DNA of 64,000 nt from a bacterium. GTDB lineage: Bacteria > Patescibacteriota > Microgenomatia > UBA1406 > GWC2-37-13. Both the position numbers and the translations under genes were made by a program. Below the pieces are notes generated by a model. It saw only the letters and a program-made list of their open reading frames with translations. It searched no databases and had not been told where the DNA came from. Every line of letters starts with the position of its first letter. The first letter of the stretch is position 1. The stretch covers positions 310,001-374,000 of the forward strand of contig JAKBEU010000001.1 in NCBI GenBank assembly GCA_021833625.1. Reading direction: 5' to 3'. Positions 51,735 to 60,558 of this stretch are shown here, one piece after another.

Positions 51735-54671
51735 ATGGCAGAGATTCAAAGTCCAATTCCTCAACCGACTGAAGCTCCAAAAACACAAGAAGCTGCTGCC
51801 CTCGCCCGAGCATCCGTCACCACAATTCTCCATCCTAATTTTATTGACCATCCCGACAAAAAGCCGGACGGAGTTCTCTGGCCAAAAATCAAACCGGGAG
51901 AGAAAACAGGTGCCGATCAGATATATAAAAAGTTTGCAATAGATGTCGACGGGCAAAGTGTCAGTCTTTACAACTACCTTGACGACACAAAAGACGTTTT
52001 TGAGTCACTTATCGCTTGCCTTTCACAAGAGCAAATAGCAAAGTTACCGAAACGCACTGTGGGAGACGTTGAGTTGCTCGATTTTAAAAGTCCTGAAGTG
52101 CGCCTTCACGTCATTCAAGGAATAGTAGAGCAAATTGATGATGTAGGAATGGATAAATTTGGAACGGTTATCGCAAAGTTCGGGGACATTCAGTCGACTG
52201 ATGCGCTGCAGGTCCTTCAGGCCCTTGGGGTTTCATATGCAAATGACATTATAAATGCTTCTGTAGAGCCCCAAACCGTAACAACAACGACGGAGACAAC
52301 GGTAAAAAAATCAAGAAGACACGTTTCTCGGGTTAATCACGGAAGACTACAGATGCCCTCTGAGTTTTCCCGTACGCTAAGAGAAGGAGAAGATAAAAAG
52401 ACACTGGAACTGTCAAAAGAAACAAATGGATTATTTAGAAATCCTGACGGTTCACCGACAAAAGAATTTCAACGTCCTGTCGAGGTCGATCTTCGGACCG
52501 CAGTTGCCTTACAAGACATTTTACTCCCTCCCGGCGAGCGACTTGCCCGCATTCGGCTTGAAGGATTAATTGCCACAAAAAAAGCAGCGCGTGCAGCGAC
52601 GGAAACCACTACGACGGAAGGAAATGAACTTAATAAAATTCTGAAAAAACTTGTATCTGATGAAGATGCAGTTGCCGAAATCAATGTTCTTACTCAACAG
52701 CTCGAACAAATGCGTCAAATGGAACGCAGCGCGATTTTGGTGGGACTGAAAGTAGGATATGAAGACGGGACACGAGCCATCCAGCCTCCTGTAAGCGAGG
52801 ACGTGCAAAGATTGGCAGATGAAATTACAAAGGGAATGCCGGCAGTGTTAGGAGGGAAAACACTTGAGACAAACAGAAACCAGACAGCCCTCATGTTGGA
52901 ATCCGTTCTTACAACCCCTCTTTCTGCCGAACAACAACAGGTATTGCAAAAATATTTAAGCGGTACATCCCTACAAACCACTACCTCAGCTGAATCCGTC
53001 TTGAAGGATTTGGGATGGGAAAACAATCCGGAAAAAAATTCCCTTCTTCGCATTCTTGCCGACGGGCGACGCGTCACGAGGGCTTTTGGTTCACTGGCAA
53101 AAAAACAGGATAGCTACACACAGGTTGACGACATGTATACGCGAGGAACGGTATTTGATATGGGACTCAAGGGCGTTGAATACCTCTACCGACAAGGAGA
53201 TATAAAAAGCGAGGTAATCACAGAGACCACTACTCTCTCTCCCGAGGTAAAAACAGAAACTATTACCTCCACTCCTCACCTCATACAAGAAAGCATCCCC
53301 GAATATACGGTCGATGAATCACCATTACGGATAGAGACTCCAAAAGTCGAGGAAGAACCAGAAGTAGTCGCCTCAGAAAATCCTGATGCGGTTGATGTCT
53401 CAAAAATCCCACAAACAACTAAACTTCCTGGTGATCCTTCTCCAGAAGACGTTGCCTTCGCTGAGCGAATTCTTGCAAGACGTAAAGCAGAAAGAGAAGC
53501 ACAAGAAGCTCCACCGACTCTTCCTAAGACAGAGGAAGCACCGCGGCCCGTTGACAGAAGTGATGAGGTTGATGCGGGAGTTGGCGCTATTTATGGAGAA
53601 CCCGCAGAGAGAGTGCCTTCTCAGTTTGAACAATTACTTGAACAGGATGCGCGGGCTGTCCAGGACAGCGAACTTGAGAATGATACTACTCCTCCTGAAG
53701 TCCCCACAACCGTCGATACGGGTAAGGAGACGCGCAAAAGACCTTCAAAAGAGGATCAAAAACAAGTAGCGGCATATTATATTTGGGAAAAAAGAACGTC
53801 CGGAGATGAGCTTACTGATCAGGAAAGAGCCCGAGCAGGACTGTCCGCTCACCGACAGGATAGAGTGGATGCGTTTCAAGCACAAGTGGTACTTGCCGAA
53901 CAGTTTGCAACAGTTGAACCTACCGATGACCAAATAAAACTTCCCGCCCGCATAAATTATGAAGTAAGAAAAAGAGCAGGAGCGCAGGAAGTCAGTCCAA
54001 GTGAAGATCAAACTGCCGACTGGGAAGAGGCACGAAAGCATTTGATGGAACTCAGAAAACAGGCAGCTGAAGAAGCTCAGGCAATATACCAATCCCGTCT
54101 TGTCGAAGCGCAAGCCCCCCCTTCCCAATCTGAAGTCGATGAACAGGCTTATGCGCATTTTGACAGACGCGTCACTGGGACTGATAAAACAGACTGGTCA
54201 GAGGCGGAAAAACTGTTGAAACTAAAGGTGGGAGGGAGATCGCTCCAAGACCTTCAACACTTGGGATTTAGTCAACAAGAAATTATTGCTTTTGGCAAAA
54301 TAAACAATAAAGGAAAAATTATTGAAAAAATAAATGAGCGGAACCAAGCGCTTGGCTATCCGCTGTGGACAGATAATACAGCAACGCGGAAGTTTGTTGC
54401 ATATGGAGTCCGCGAAGCACGCAATGTACAACAAGTCGAGGAAAGAACAAGAGCAGAACAGGTTAGCTCGCTTATTGATACCATCATTCTGAAGAAAATA
54501 GGCAAAGAGGGACTTGATCGTTTACACCAAATGGGCGTTGAAACAACCACACTAACGGCACTTGAAAACAATGACGAAGCAATCGCCACGTTTATCACTG
54601 CACAAGGATGGCAAAGCGACGAGCAAACGGTTACCTTCTTAAAAAGCGTTATTGAAGCGGCAAAAGCGTAA
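51735..54671 (+). CDS. Large modular helical protein with DUF2934-like repeats
   Basis: A protein of about 978 aa without signal peptide or TM. It has a Pro-rich N-terminus, helical regions with Thr-rich linkers (TVTTTTETT), an acidic/Pro-rich part (about 525-670), then three weak DUF2934-like repeats (AYYIWEKR... about 678, INYEVRKRAG... about 740, AYAHFDRRV...DWSEAEKLL about 810-832). It ends in two copies of a roughly 60-residue module also found at the N-terminus of the convergent 520-aa protein. The start at 51735 follows TATATT (51723-51728) by 6 nt. Confidence 0.78.
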   Translation: MAEIQSPIPQPTEAPKTQEAAALARASVTTILHPNFIDHPDKKPDGVLWPKIKPGEKTGADQIYKKFAIDVDGQSVSLYNYLDDTKDVFESLIACLSQEQIAKLPKRTVGDVELLDFKSPEVRLHVIQGIVEQIDDVGMDKFGTVIAKFGDIQSTDALQVLQALGVSYANDIINASVEPQTVTTTTETTVKKSRRHVSRVNHGRLQMPSEFSRTLREGEDKKTLELSKETNGLFRNPDGSPTKEFQRPVEVDLRTAVALQDILLPPGERLARIRLEGLIATKKAARAATETTTTEGNELNKILKKLVSDEDAVAEINVLTQQLEQMRQMERSAILVGLKVGYEDGTRAIQPPVSEDVQRLADEITKGMPAVLGGKTLETNRNQTALMLESVLTTPLSAEQQQVLQKYLSGTSLQTTTSAESVLKDLGWENNPEKNSLLRILADGRRVTRAFGSLAKKQDSYTQVDDMYTRGTVFDMGLKGVEYLYRQGDIKSEVITETTTLSPEVKTETITSTPHLIQESIPEYTVDESPLRIETPKVEEEPEVVASENPDAVDVSKIPQTTKLPGDPSPEDVAFAERILARRKAEREAQEAPPTLPKTEEAPRPVDRSDEVDAGVGAIYGEPAERVPSQFEQLLEQDARAVQDSELENDTTPPEVPTTVDTGKETRKRPSKEDQKQVAAYYIWEKRTSGDELTDQERARAGLSAHRQDRVDAFQAQVVLAEQFATVEPTDDQIKLPARINYEVRKRAGAQEVSPSEDQTADWEEARKHLMELRKQAAEEAQAIYQSRLVEAQAPPSQSEVDEQAYAHFDRRVTGTDKTDWSEAEKLLKLKVGGRSLQDLQHLGFSQQEIIAFGKINNKGKIIEKINERNQALGYPLWTDNTATRKFVAYGVREARNVQQVEERTRAEQVSSLIDTIILKKIGKEGLDRLHQMGVETTTLTALENNDEAIATFITAQGWQSDEQTVTFLKSVIEAAKA

Positions 54672-54680
54672 AGACAGAAG

Positions 54681-56243
54681 TTATCCCATCGCCTGACCCT
54701 TTGATTTTTTGTTTGCTCCATAGGCCGTATAGAGAAGAAGAAGTATCGCCATAAGTCCTGTTTTTCCTGTATTAAGTGCCACTCCTTCAACTTCACGTTC
54801 TTTTACTCTTCTCTCTGCAGCCTTTGCAATTGCAGTATCGAGTAGTTTTTTTTGGGTTCTTGGGTCAATCCCACTCTGTTCAAGTACCTCCACCATTCCC
54901 TCTGGTGTATTGACTTGATCTTGCAAGTACCCCAGACTATCTTTTAATATTGCCGCTCTTCTTTCTTCTGCGCTCTCTGTAGTAACGACTTCTTTTTCAT
55001 CTTTATCAATTGTTTTTGTTGTCCTTAGAGGGACCTTTTCCAGAAGGAGCATTACCTCGGCCGTGACATAATTTATATCTCGTTGGCCTGGTTCTCCGAT
55101 CTGTTCCCGTTCATCATTAAGTTTTGTTTTCTTATCTAAAAGTGCTTGCCGGTCAGCCTTTGCTTTATCCAATCTCGCCTGAACAGCCGCTCGCCTTTCG
55201 GGAGAGATGGTCGCATCGGTGGCAAGGGTGTCGACCGCACTTTCTAGCTTGTCAACTGTTTGATCGGCTGATTCCAGTTCTATATTTACTTGTATCAAAT
55301 CCATGTCATACGCAAAAAGCCTATCTTCAACCGAAGCTTTAGGATCAGTTTTAAGTCGTTCAAATTTTTTTCGTTCCTCAGCAAGAGCTCTTTCTGCTTC
55401 CTCTTGTGCTTTTTTTGCACGTTCATATGAAGGTTTAATTGCTTCTTTTTGTTTATCTGTTACTGCATTAGCAAGAGCATCTTCTAGTTTATCCGCCTTG
55501 TTTTTTGCTGCCACAACACCCTCTTCAGCTGCGGCAATACCGACTAGGGTTTCCCGTGCTAAATCAGAACTTCCTCCAGCCGCTACATAATCATTTATTG
55601 CTTTCTCTATTCTCGCTTGTTCTGTTTTTTCTGCTGCCGCTTTCCTATCCTGCTCTTTCTTTTCATCTGCGGCCTTTTTCTCGGCTGCAATTTCTTCGGG
55701 GGTTTTTGGTTTTGTTTCAACCCCTACTTGAACAGTAGCCCCTCCTTCTGCCTTATCGTCCCCCTCAGGAGGAGAAACTGCGCCTGGAGTCTTAGACATT
55801 GCGGCTGCAACCCTCTTCTCAAGAACTCGTTTTCGTGCTTCAGTCACAATTGCTTGTTCATCTATTTGTTCATTGTTTTCATTTTTTTCAAGCCTTATCT
55901 GGTCTCTTGCTATCTGCAATTCTCTATTAAGTTCCATTCCCCCTTGAACATAGGCCTTTGTCGTTTCATCATTTTGCCATCCGGCACCATTTTTATTAAG
56001 TTCCTGTATCACATCTTCTGGAGTACGCCCATTGAACTTACTTAGATCAGTAATCCCTCTTGCACGCAACTCATCAATCGCCCTTTGTTGATCATTTATT
56101 CTCCCATCTTCTTGTTTTTCTATCTTTTTTTGTAGCCTTCTCGCCTTTTGTTCAGGTGTTTGCGTACGCTTTGTAGTTTCTGGAGCAGGAATATGTTTCT
56201 GTTCAACGGGGGGTTGAGGCGGTGCTGGTGTTTCTCCTCCCAT
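54681..56243 (-). CDS. Coiled-coil protein with C-terminal TM segment
   Basis: A 520-aa protein: Pro-rich N-terminus, then the module shared with the 979-aa protein (about 55-110; ELRARGITDLSKFNG, GWQNDETTKAYV), long Glu/Lys/Ala-rich coiled coils (about 165-440), and a C-terminal TM (about 495-512) with a KKSKGQAMG tail. It may be a tail-anchored partner of the large proteins. The start at 56243 comes 1 nt after the upstream stop (TAATATG), so it is co-translated with the 116-aa gene. Confidence 0.8.
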   Translation of the reverse strand: MGGETPAPPQPPVEQKHIPAPETTKRTQTPEQKARRLQKKIEKQEDGRINDQQRAIDELRARGITDLSKFNGRTPEDVIQELNKNGAGWQNDETTKAYVQGGMELNRELQIARDQIRLEKNENNEQIDEQAIVTEARKRVLEKRVAAAMSKTPGAVSPPEGDDKAEGGATVQVGVETKPKTPEEIAAEKKAADEKKEQDRKAAAEKTEQARIEKAINDYVAAGGSSDLARETLVGIAAAEEGVVAAKNKADKLEDALANAVTDKQKEAIKPSYERAKKAQEEAERALAEERKKFERLKTDPKASVEDRLFAYDMDLIQVNIELESADQTVDKLESAVDTLATDATISPERRAAVQARLDKAKADRQALLDKKTKLNDEREQIGEPGQRDINYVTAEVMLLLEKVPLRTTKTIDKDEKEVVTTESAEERRAAILKDSLGYLQDQVNTPEGMVEVLEQSGIDPRTQKKLLDTAIAKAAERRVKEREVEGVALNTGKTGLMAILLLLYTAYGANKKSKGQAMG

Positions 56244-56244
56244 A

Positions 56245-56595
56245 TTATGTGGATTTAAATAACAGAACTTTTTTAACCATATTCTGGGCATCATCGTACT
56301 GACCTTTTTTTATTAAATCAGAAACGGACCCGATTGCCTTCATTGAATAGTCCTCTTCGTATTTTTTCATTATCTTAAAAACGACCGGGGCCAATTCACC
56401 GAAGCGATCGTCAAGTTTTACCGCATTTGCATACAGCTGTTCCATGCTCATGTTTGGTTTTATCAGAAGAAGTGTTTCGCGCGCCATTTCTTTTATGTGC
56501 TCGGAGTCTGCCGTTTTTCCTTCCACCAATTTTCGTATTACTCCCAGTACTTCAGCCTCAATAAATTTCCGGAATTCATCTGCCTTCTTATCCAT
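56245..56595 (-). CDS. Small helical cytosolic protein
   Basis: A 116-aa, all-helical, charged protein without TM. No family recognised, though it is of the same style as the 150-aa protein at 44852. It heads the unit with the 520-aa coiled-coil gene. TATAGT (56604-56609) ends 8 nt before the ATG. Confidence 0.72.
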   Translation of the reverse strand: MDKKADEFRKFIEAEVLGVIRKLVEGKTADSEHIKEMARETLLLIKPNMSMEQLYANAVKLDDRFGELAPVVFKIMKKYEEDYSMKAIGSVSDLIKKGQYDDAQNMVKKVLLFKST

Positions 56596-56711
56596 ATCAC
56601 TTCACTATAACACAAAGGTGTGTTTCCTGTCACCTCCCTCTTTTTCAAACTATTACCCTTTCCTTATTTGTCTCATTGATATTTCAAACGTGCCATGATA
56701 TCTTTATTCAT

Positions 56712-57440
56712 ATGCTCTGCCCAAACTGCGGACAACAAATGAGTGTACGAAACGCCGACAACGAAATTGTCCTTCACTGTACGGTTTGCGGATCCAGTTT
56801 TTTTGATAAAGGAGGAATAGACAAAATATCACCCGCTTCAGCCAAACAGTTGTCCGAAGATGCACAGGGTCAGTATGTTTTGGGGAATCAAAAGCTCTGC
56901 CCGAAAGACAGCAGCATTCTTTTTGAGAAGGCAGATGCAACCCTTCCAAAAAATACTGTTTTGCTCGAGTGTCCCACGTGTGATGGCGTATTTGTCTATC
57001 CGGATGATTTATTGAAATACAAGGGACTCACGTCTCCCAAACCTCTTTCAGCCGGAGCTTTTAAGCTTCTCCCCGCTCCTAAAAGTTTGTTCATGCTTGC
57101 AACATTTGCCGTTTTGACACTGGCAGTCCTTATGAATATTCCTACCCTTTCCAATTTAGGTTCATCCAATGCCCGTGCCGAAAAAGTCATCGGAAAAGTA
57201 TATCTGTCCCAATCGGGCCCCCTTCTCTCCGTCAGTTTTAAGACGGATGTTTCAGAAGTGTCCACTATTGTCTTTTATGATCAAAGTAAAAAGGAGACAG
57301 GACGATACGTTATCTCATCCGAACCGAAAAAAATACATGTCGGCACCGTTCGAGGATTTGACAAACAACGGGACGCTTTCTATTCGATAGTATTCTCCAA
57401 AACTTCAACTCCTATAAGCGAAGTTCAGTTGGAACAATAA
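56712..57440 (+). CDS. Zinc-ribbon membrane protein of unknown function
   Basis: A 242-aa protein with two zinc ribbon-like Cys groups: CPNC and CTVC (about 3-28), and CPKD...CPTC (about 63-93). A TM segment follows (about 128-146) and an extracytoplasmic beta domain (about 155-242). This resembles 'zf-TFIIB'-type ribbons joined to a membrane protein; function unknown. The start at 56712 has a TATCTT box 7 nt upstream. Confidence 0.8.
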   Translation: MLCPNCGQQMSVRNADNEIVLHCTVCGSSFFDKGGIDKISPASAKQLSEDAQGQYVLGNQKLCPKDSSILFEKADATLPKNTVLLECPTCDGVFVYPDDLLKYKGLTSPKPLSAGAFKLLPAPKSLFMLATFAVLTLAVLMNIPTLSNLGSSNARAEKVIGKVYLSQSGPLLSVSFKTDVSEVSTIVFYDQSKKETGRYVISSEPKKIHVGTVRGFDKQRDAFYSIVFSKTSTPISEVQLEQ

Positions 57441-57457
57441 AAAAATAAAAAGAAGCA

Positions 57458-58348
57458 TTATATTTTTCCTTTAAGTTTACTGAGTACACCGATTATCTTT
57501 GATTCTATTCCTCGCAGCTCAAGTGCGGCTTCCGACGGATCAACGACATTCACATTCAACCCCGTCCCAAGCTCAAATCCGGCACGATATACAAAGCGCG
57601 GAATGATGCGCAGATACCAATTATGACCCGGATAAATATAATAGTTATACGCAAATGGAATGTTGCTGATTTTATGACTCGTATATATTTTTTTTAGCTG
57701 TTTTATCAACCCTTGTAGTATCTCTGCCATCTCTTCCAGTTGTGTATCCGTGAGGTCTGCATATTTTCCTGTTCCATCTTTTGGCGCAATCCACACTTCA
57801 TATGGCCACTGGGAAAAATCAGGACAATACGAGATAAAGCTTTCAGTATCGCTCACCACATTATTAATGGGCTCTTTGGCAAGAGTATCAAGGTTTATCT
57901 GGCTTGGGATGACGACAAGCTGTGAGTGAGGATGTTGCATTGAGGCTCCAGCTTGCTCTCCGTTGTTACAGAAGATAAGAACTTGTCCCAGTTTTCGATA
58001 AAATCTAAACCGTTCCCGATAGGCAAGAAGAATGTGACCTACCTGCTGCTTTGACAGATCTTCTATGTTTTTTTCATGATCGGGTGAGTGGATGACGATT
58101 TCGTGATAATCGGTGATGGGGTATTTGTTTGAGATGACTCTCACCTTCCACCCCGGCTCGTTTATCTTTCCTTTTCCGACTCGATATACCTCAGTTGAAG
58201 ACAGTTTTTCATTATTTTCACAAAAAACACACGGTTTCTTCTTGGTTTTTTTTTGTTTTTTTGAAGAGACCTCTTCGGGACGAGAAAGACGGGAAGAGGC
58301 GATAATTACCCACCTGTGCGAGATAATGTCCGGAACGTACTTTGACAT
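57458..58348 (-). CDS. Galactose-1-phosphate uridylyltransferase (GalT-like)
   Basis: A 296-aa HIT-superfamily protein: PDIISHRWVIIASSR at the N-terminus, zinc-type CVFC (about 41-44), IHSPDHEKN, and the active-site HPHSQ (about 152-156), where the central His is the nucleotidylated residue. It interconverts UDP-glucose and galactose-1-phosphate, or a related sugar-1-phosphate. The start at 58348 follows TATACT (58355-58360) by 6 nt. It is divergent from pth. Confidence 0.88.
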   Translation of the reverse strand: MSKYVPDIISHRWVIIASSRLSRPEEVSSKKQKKTKKKPCVFCENNEKLSSTEVYRVGKGKINEPGWKVRVISNKYPITDYHEIVIHSPDHEKNIEDLSKQQVGHILLAYRERFRFYRKLGQVLIFCNNGEQAGASMQHPHSQLVVIPSQINLDTLAKEPINNVVSDTESFISYCPDFSQWPYEVWIAPKDGTGKYADLTDTQLEEMAEILQGLIKQLKKIYTSHKISNIPFAYNYYIYPGHNWYLRIIPRFVYRAGFELGTGLNVNVVDPSEAALELRGIESKIIGVLSKLKGKI

Positions 58349-58401
58349 ATTTTCAGTATAAACGAACAAACAGTAAAGAATCAACTGCTATAATTGGGTG
58401 T

Positions 58402-58941
58402 ATGAAATTGCTTGTGGGACTGGGGAATCCGGGAGAAAAATATGAAAATAACCGCCATAATGTCGGATTCATGTTTGTCGACTACCTTGCGCGCGCTAAA
58501 GGTGCTTCCTGGAAATATGACAAATACGTCTCTGCTCAAATATGCATGCTTTCGGGAGAAATAATTCTTGCCAAACCCCAAACATTCATGAACAGGTCCG
58601 GAGAATCAGTGAAAAAACTGCTTGAAAAGTTTGATCTCAAAAGCTCTGACCTTATCGTGGTACACGATGACCTTGATATTCCCCTCAACAAATTCAAATT
58701 ACAGCTTCAGGGACCAAAATTGCACAACGGCCTCACCTCCATTCAGGACAGGTTGCGGACAATGGATTTCATGCGAATCCGTATTGGAGTGGATGCCCGC
58801 TCAACCGAAAACAGAATGCCCGGAGAAGAATTCGTGCTGCAGAATTTTACGAAAGAAGAATTGCTTCTGCTGCCAGAAATGTTTAAAAAAATTGAACTTA
58901 GGTTTGAAGCGTTATTGCAATCCGAAAATAGTTGCAGTTGA
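58402..58941 (+). CDS. pth: Peptidyl-tRNA hydrolase
   Basis: A 179-aa protein with the Pth motifs: LLVGLGNPGEKYENNRHNVG (start; Asn and His of the active site near 8-20), LAKPQTFMNRSGES (about 55-68) and VVHDDLDIP (about 87-95). It releases tRNA from peptidyl-tRNA that falls off the ribosome. The usual conserved GGHNG segment is GPKLHNG here. The start at 58402 follows TATAAT (58389-58394) by 7 nt. Confidence 0.94.
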   Translation: MKLLVGLGNPGEKYENNRHNVGFMFVDYLARAKGASWKYDKYVSAQICMLSGEIILAKPQTFMNRSGESVKKLLEKFDLKSSDLIVVHDDLDIPLNKFKLQLQGPKLHNGLTSIQDRLRTMDFMRIRIGVDARSTENRMPGEEFVLQNFTKEELLLLPEMFKKIELRFEALLQSENSCS

Positions 58942-58966
58942 AATGTCAATTTGATATACTTTCGGT

Positions 58967-59533
58967 ATGAAAATATTTTTTACATCATCCCTCAGAGGAC
59001 AATCGGAATATGGAAAATTCTACAAAGAAATTTTCAGCATGATTGAAAAAATGGGAGCAAAAAATCTCGATGATGAGATCCTCAAACTCTCCAGGAATTA
59101 TTACGAAACAATTCAAAAACAAGGAAGGACTGCTTTTGTTGATTTGTATAAAAGAAAGATAAAAGCACTGCAACAGGCTGATATATGTATTTTTGAAGGG
59201 AGCATCCCAAGCCTTTCTATCGGATACCTTATTGAAAAAGCGCTCGATTTTAATAAACCAACAATAATTTTTTATTATAAAGACAATACTCCCGAATTCA
59301 TCTCCGGTATTGACGAAGAAAAGATTATTCTCAAACAGTATTTTGATGACACTTTGCCAAAAGCGTTTGAAAGCGCGATGGAGGAAGCAAAACACCTTCA
59401 GGATAAACGGTTTAATTTCTTCATTTCTCCGGACTTGTTAACTTATCTTGAAAAAGCGAGCAGAGAGGAAGAAATAACAAAATCGACATTCATCCGAAAT
59501 TTGATCCTTCAACACAAAAAAAGACACCCCTAA
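58967..59533 (+). CDS. Nucleoside deoxyribosyltransferase-like protein with C-terminal helical tail
   Basis: A 188-aa protein. Residues about 1-140 fit the nucleoside 2-deoxyribosyltransferase-like fold: FFTSSLRG at the N-terminus, ADICIFEGSIPSLSIGYLIE (about 65-84) and KPTIIFYY. A C-terminal segment (about 148-188, ISPDLLTYLEKASREEEITKS) looks like a ribbon-helix-helix-type DNA-binding unit. The fusion is unusual: it may couple nucleotide or nucleotide-derivative sensing to DNA binding. TATACT (58955-58960) ends 6 nt before the ATG. Confidence 0.78.
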   Translation: MKIFFTSSLRGQSEYGKFYKEIFSMIEKMGAKNLDDEILKLSRNYYETIQKQGRTAFVDLYKRKIKALQQADICIFEGSIPSLSIGYLIEKALDFNKPTIIFYYKDNTPEFISGIDEEKIILKQYFDDTLPKAFESAMEEAKHLQDKRFNFFISPDLLTYLEKASREEEITKSTFIRNLILQHKKRHP

Positions 59534-59549
59534 GGCAAATACTCGCATC

Positions 59550-60461
59550 TTATTCCCTGTCGCAGATGATCCATGCCTGTAGACTTTGATGAAGTTTCGT
59601 TTTTTCAAACCCATACCATTTGATCTTGATGATTTTATATCCGACGGAATTAAGAAGCGCCTTCCATTCGTCCAATCTCTTGAAGTTAAACGGAAGGTCC
59701 ATATTATCTATCCCATGAGCGATAATATTTCCAAAAAAATCAACCAGAACAAGGGCATCATATTGACTTTTCGTTCCAAGGCTAATATACCGTTTTAAAA
59801 ATACGTCTTTTTCAAGAATATCGCTCTGTACAAAATCTTCTTCGGTCACCCCAAAAATGTCTTCTTTAATGATTATTCTCTTCGAAATAGAATGAAGCGA
59901 TTTTAATACGTCGATCAAATATCGATTATCAATGTGGTGGAACACTGTTTTTACAATCGTGGTATCAAACGAATCTTTTTCAAAAGGCACCACGTTCGGC
60001 TTCTCCATCTTAATGAAAGGAATGTGCTTTGCCGACTGATCACGACAATCAAGGACATCTGTTGTCGTAACCGTATAACCATTATTTGCCAACACAAGCG
60101 CATAATACCCTCCGTTACTTCCGAAGTCTAATACCTTCCCTTTTATATAGGGAGATATTGCCCTAAAGTCGACTCTTGAACGGGTAGTAATCTTGTAGTT
60201 CCGATAAAGAAGCGAAAACCAGTAGTTTTTATCTCCGTTAAAAAAAATGTGTTTATGGATTGTCTGAGTGGCTTTTTGCAGAAGAAGAGAGTCTTTTTTC
60301 TTACCCGCTTCAATTAATAGCTCAAATGCCTCTTTTACCTTCTCCCGCACCTCATTTTTATTAAGGGGAAAAAAGCAAGAATAGCTCTCAAGAAGGGTAT
60401 CGCGGACAAAAGTCACGGCTAAAACGTCTCTCAATGCTTCAAATAGTGCTGCGTCGCGCAT
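59550..60461 (-). CDS. SAM-dependent methyltransferase
   Basis: A 303-aa protein with a helical N-terminal part (about 1-90) and a class I methyltransferase: motif I VLDFGSNGGYYAL (about 111-123), the acidic end of strand 2 in TTTDVLD, and a later motif DTTIVKTVFHHI. The substrate is unknown. TATAAT (60467-60472) ends 5 nt before the ATG. Divergent from the GT4 gene. Confidence 0.85.
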   Translation of the reverse strand: MRDAALFEALRDVLAVTFVRDTLLESYSCFFPLNKNEVREKVKEAFELLIEAGKKKDSLLLQKATQTIHKHIFFNGDKNYWFSLLYRNYKITTRSRVDFRAISPYIKGKVLDFGSNGGYYALVLANNGYTVTTTDVLDCRDQSAKHIPFIKMEKPNVVPFEKDSFDTTIVKTVFHHIDNRYLIDVLKSLHSISKRIIIKEDIFGVTEEDFVQSDILEKDVFLKRYISLGTKSQYDALVLVDFFGNIIAHGIDNMDLPFNFKRLDEWKALLNSVGYKIIKIKWYGFEKTKLHQSLQAWIICDRE

Positions 60462-60522
60462 TTCGTATTATATCATATGTTTTTGAATATTATAGGCCTT
60501 TTTTATTCTATTTTTATTCTAT

Positions 60523-60551
60523 TTGCAGTTTACTTTATCTTTCCATATAAT
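60523..60551 (+). promoter_or_regulatory. Promoter for the GT4 operon (TTGCAG-17-TATAAT)
   Basis: TTGCAG at 60523-60528, a spacer of 17 nt and TATAAT at 60546-60551, ending 7 nt before the ATG at 60559. Confidence 0.7.
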
Positions 60552-60558
60552 TGTGCAT

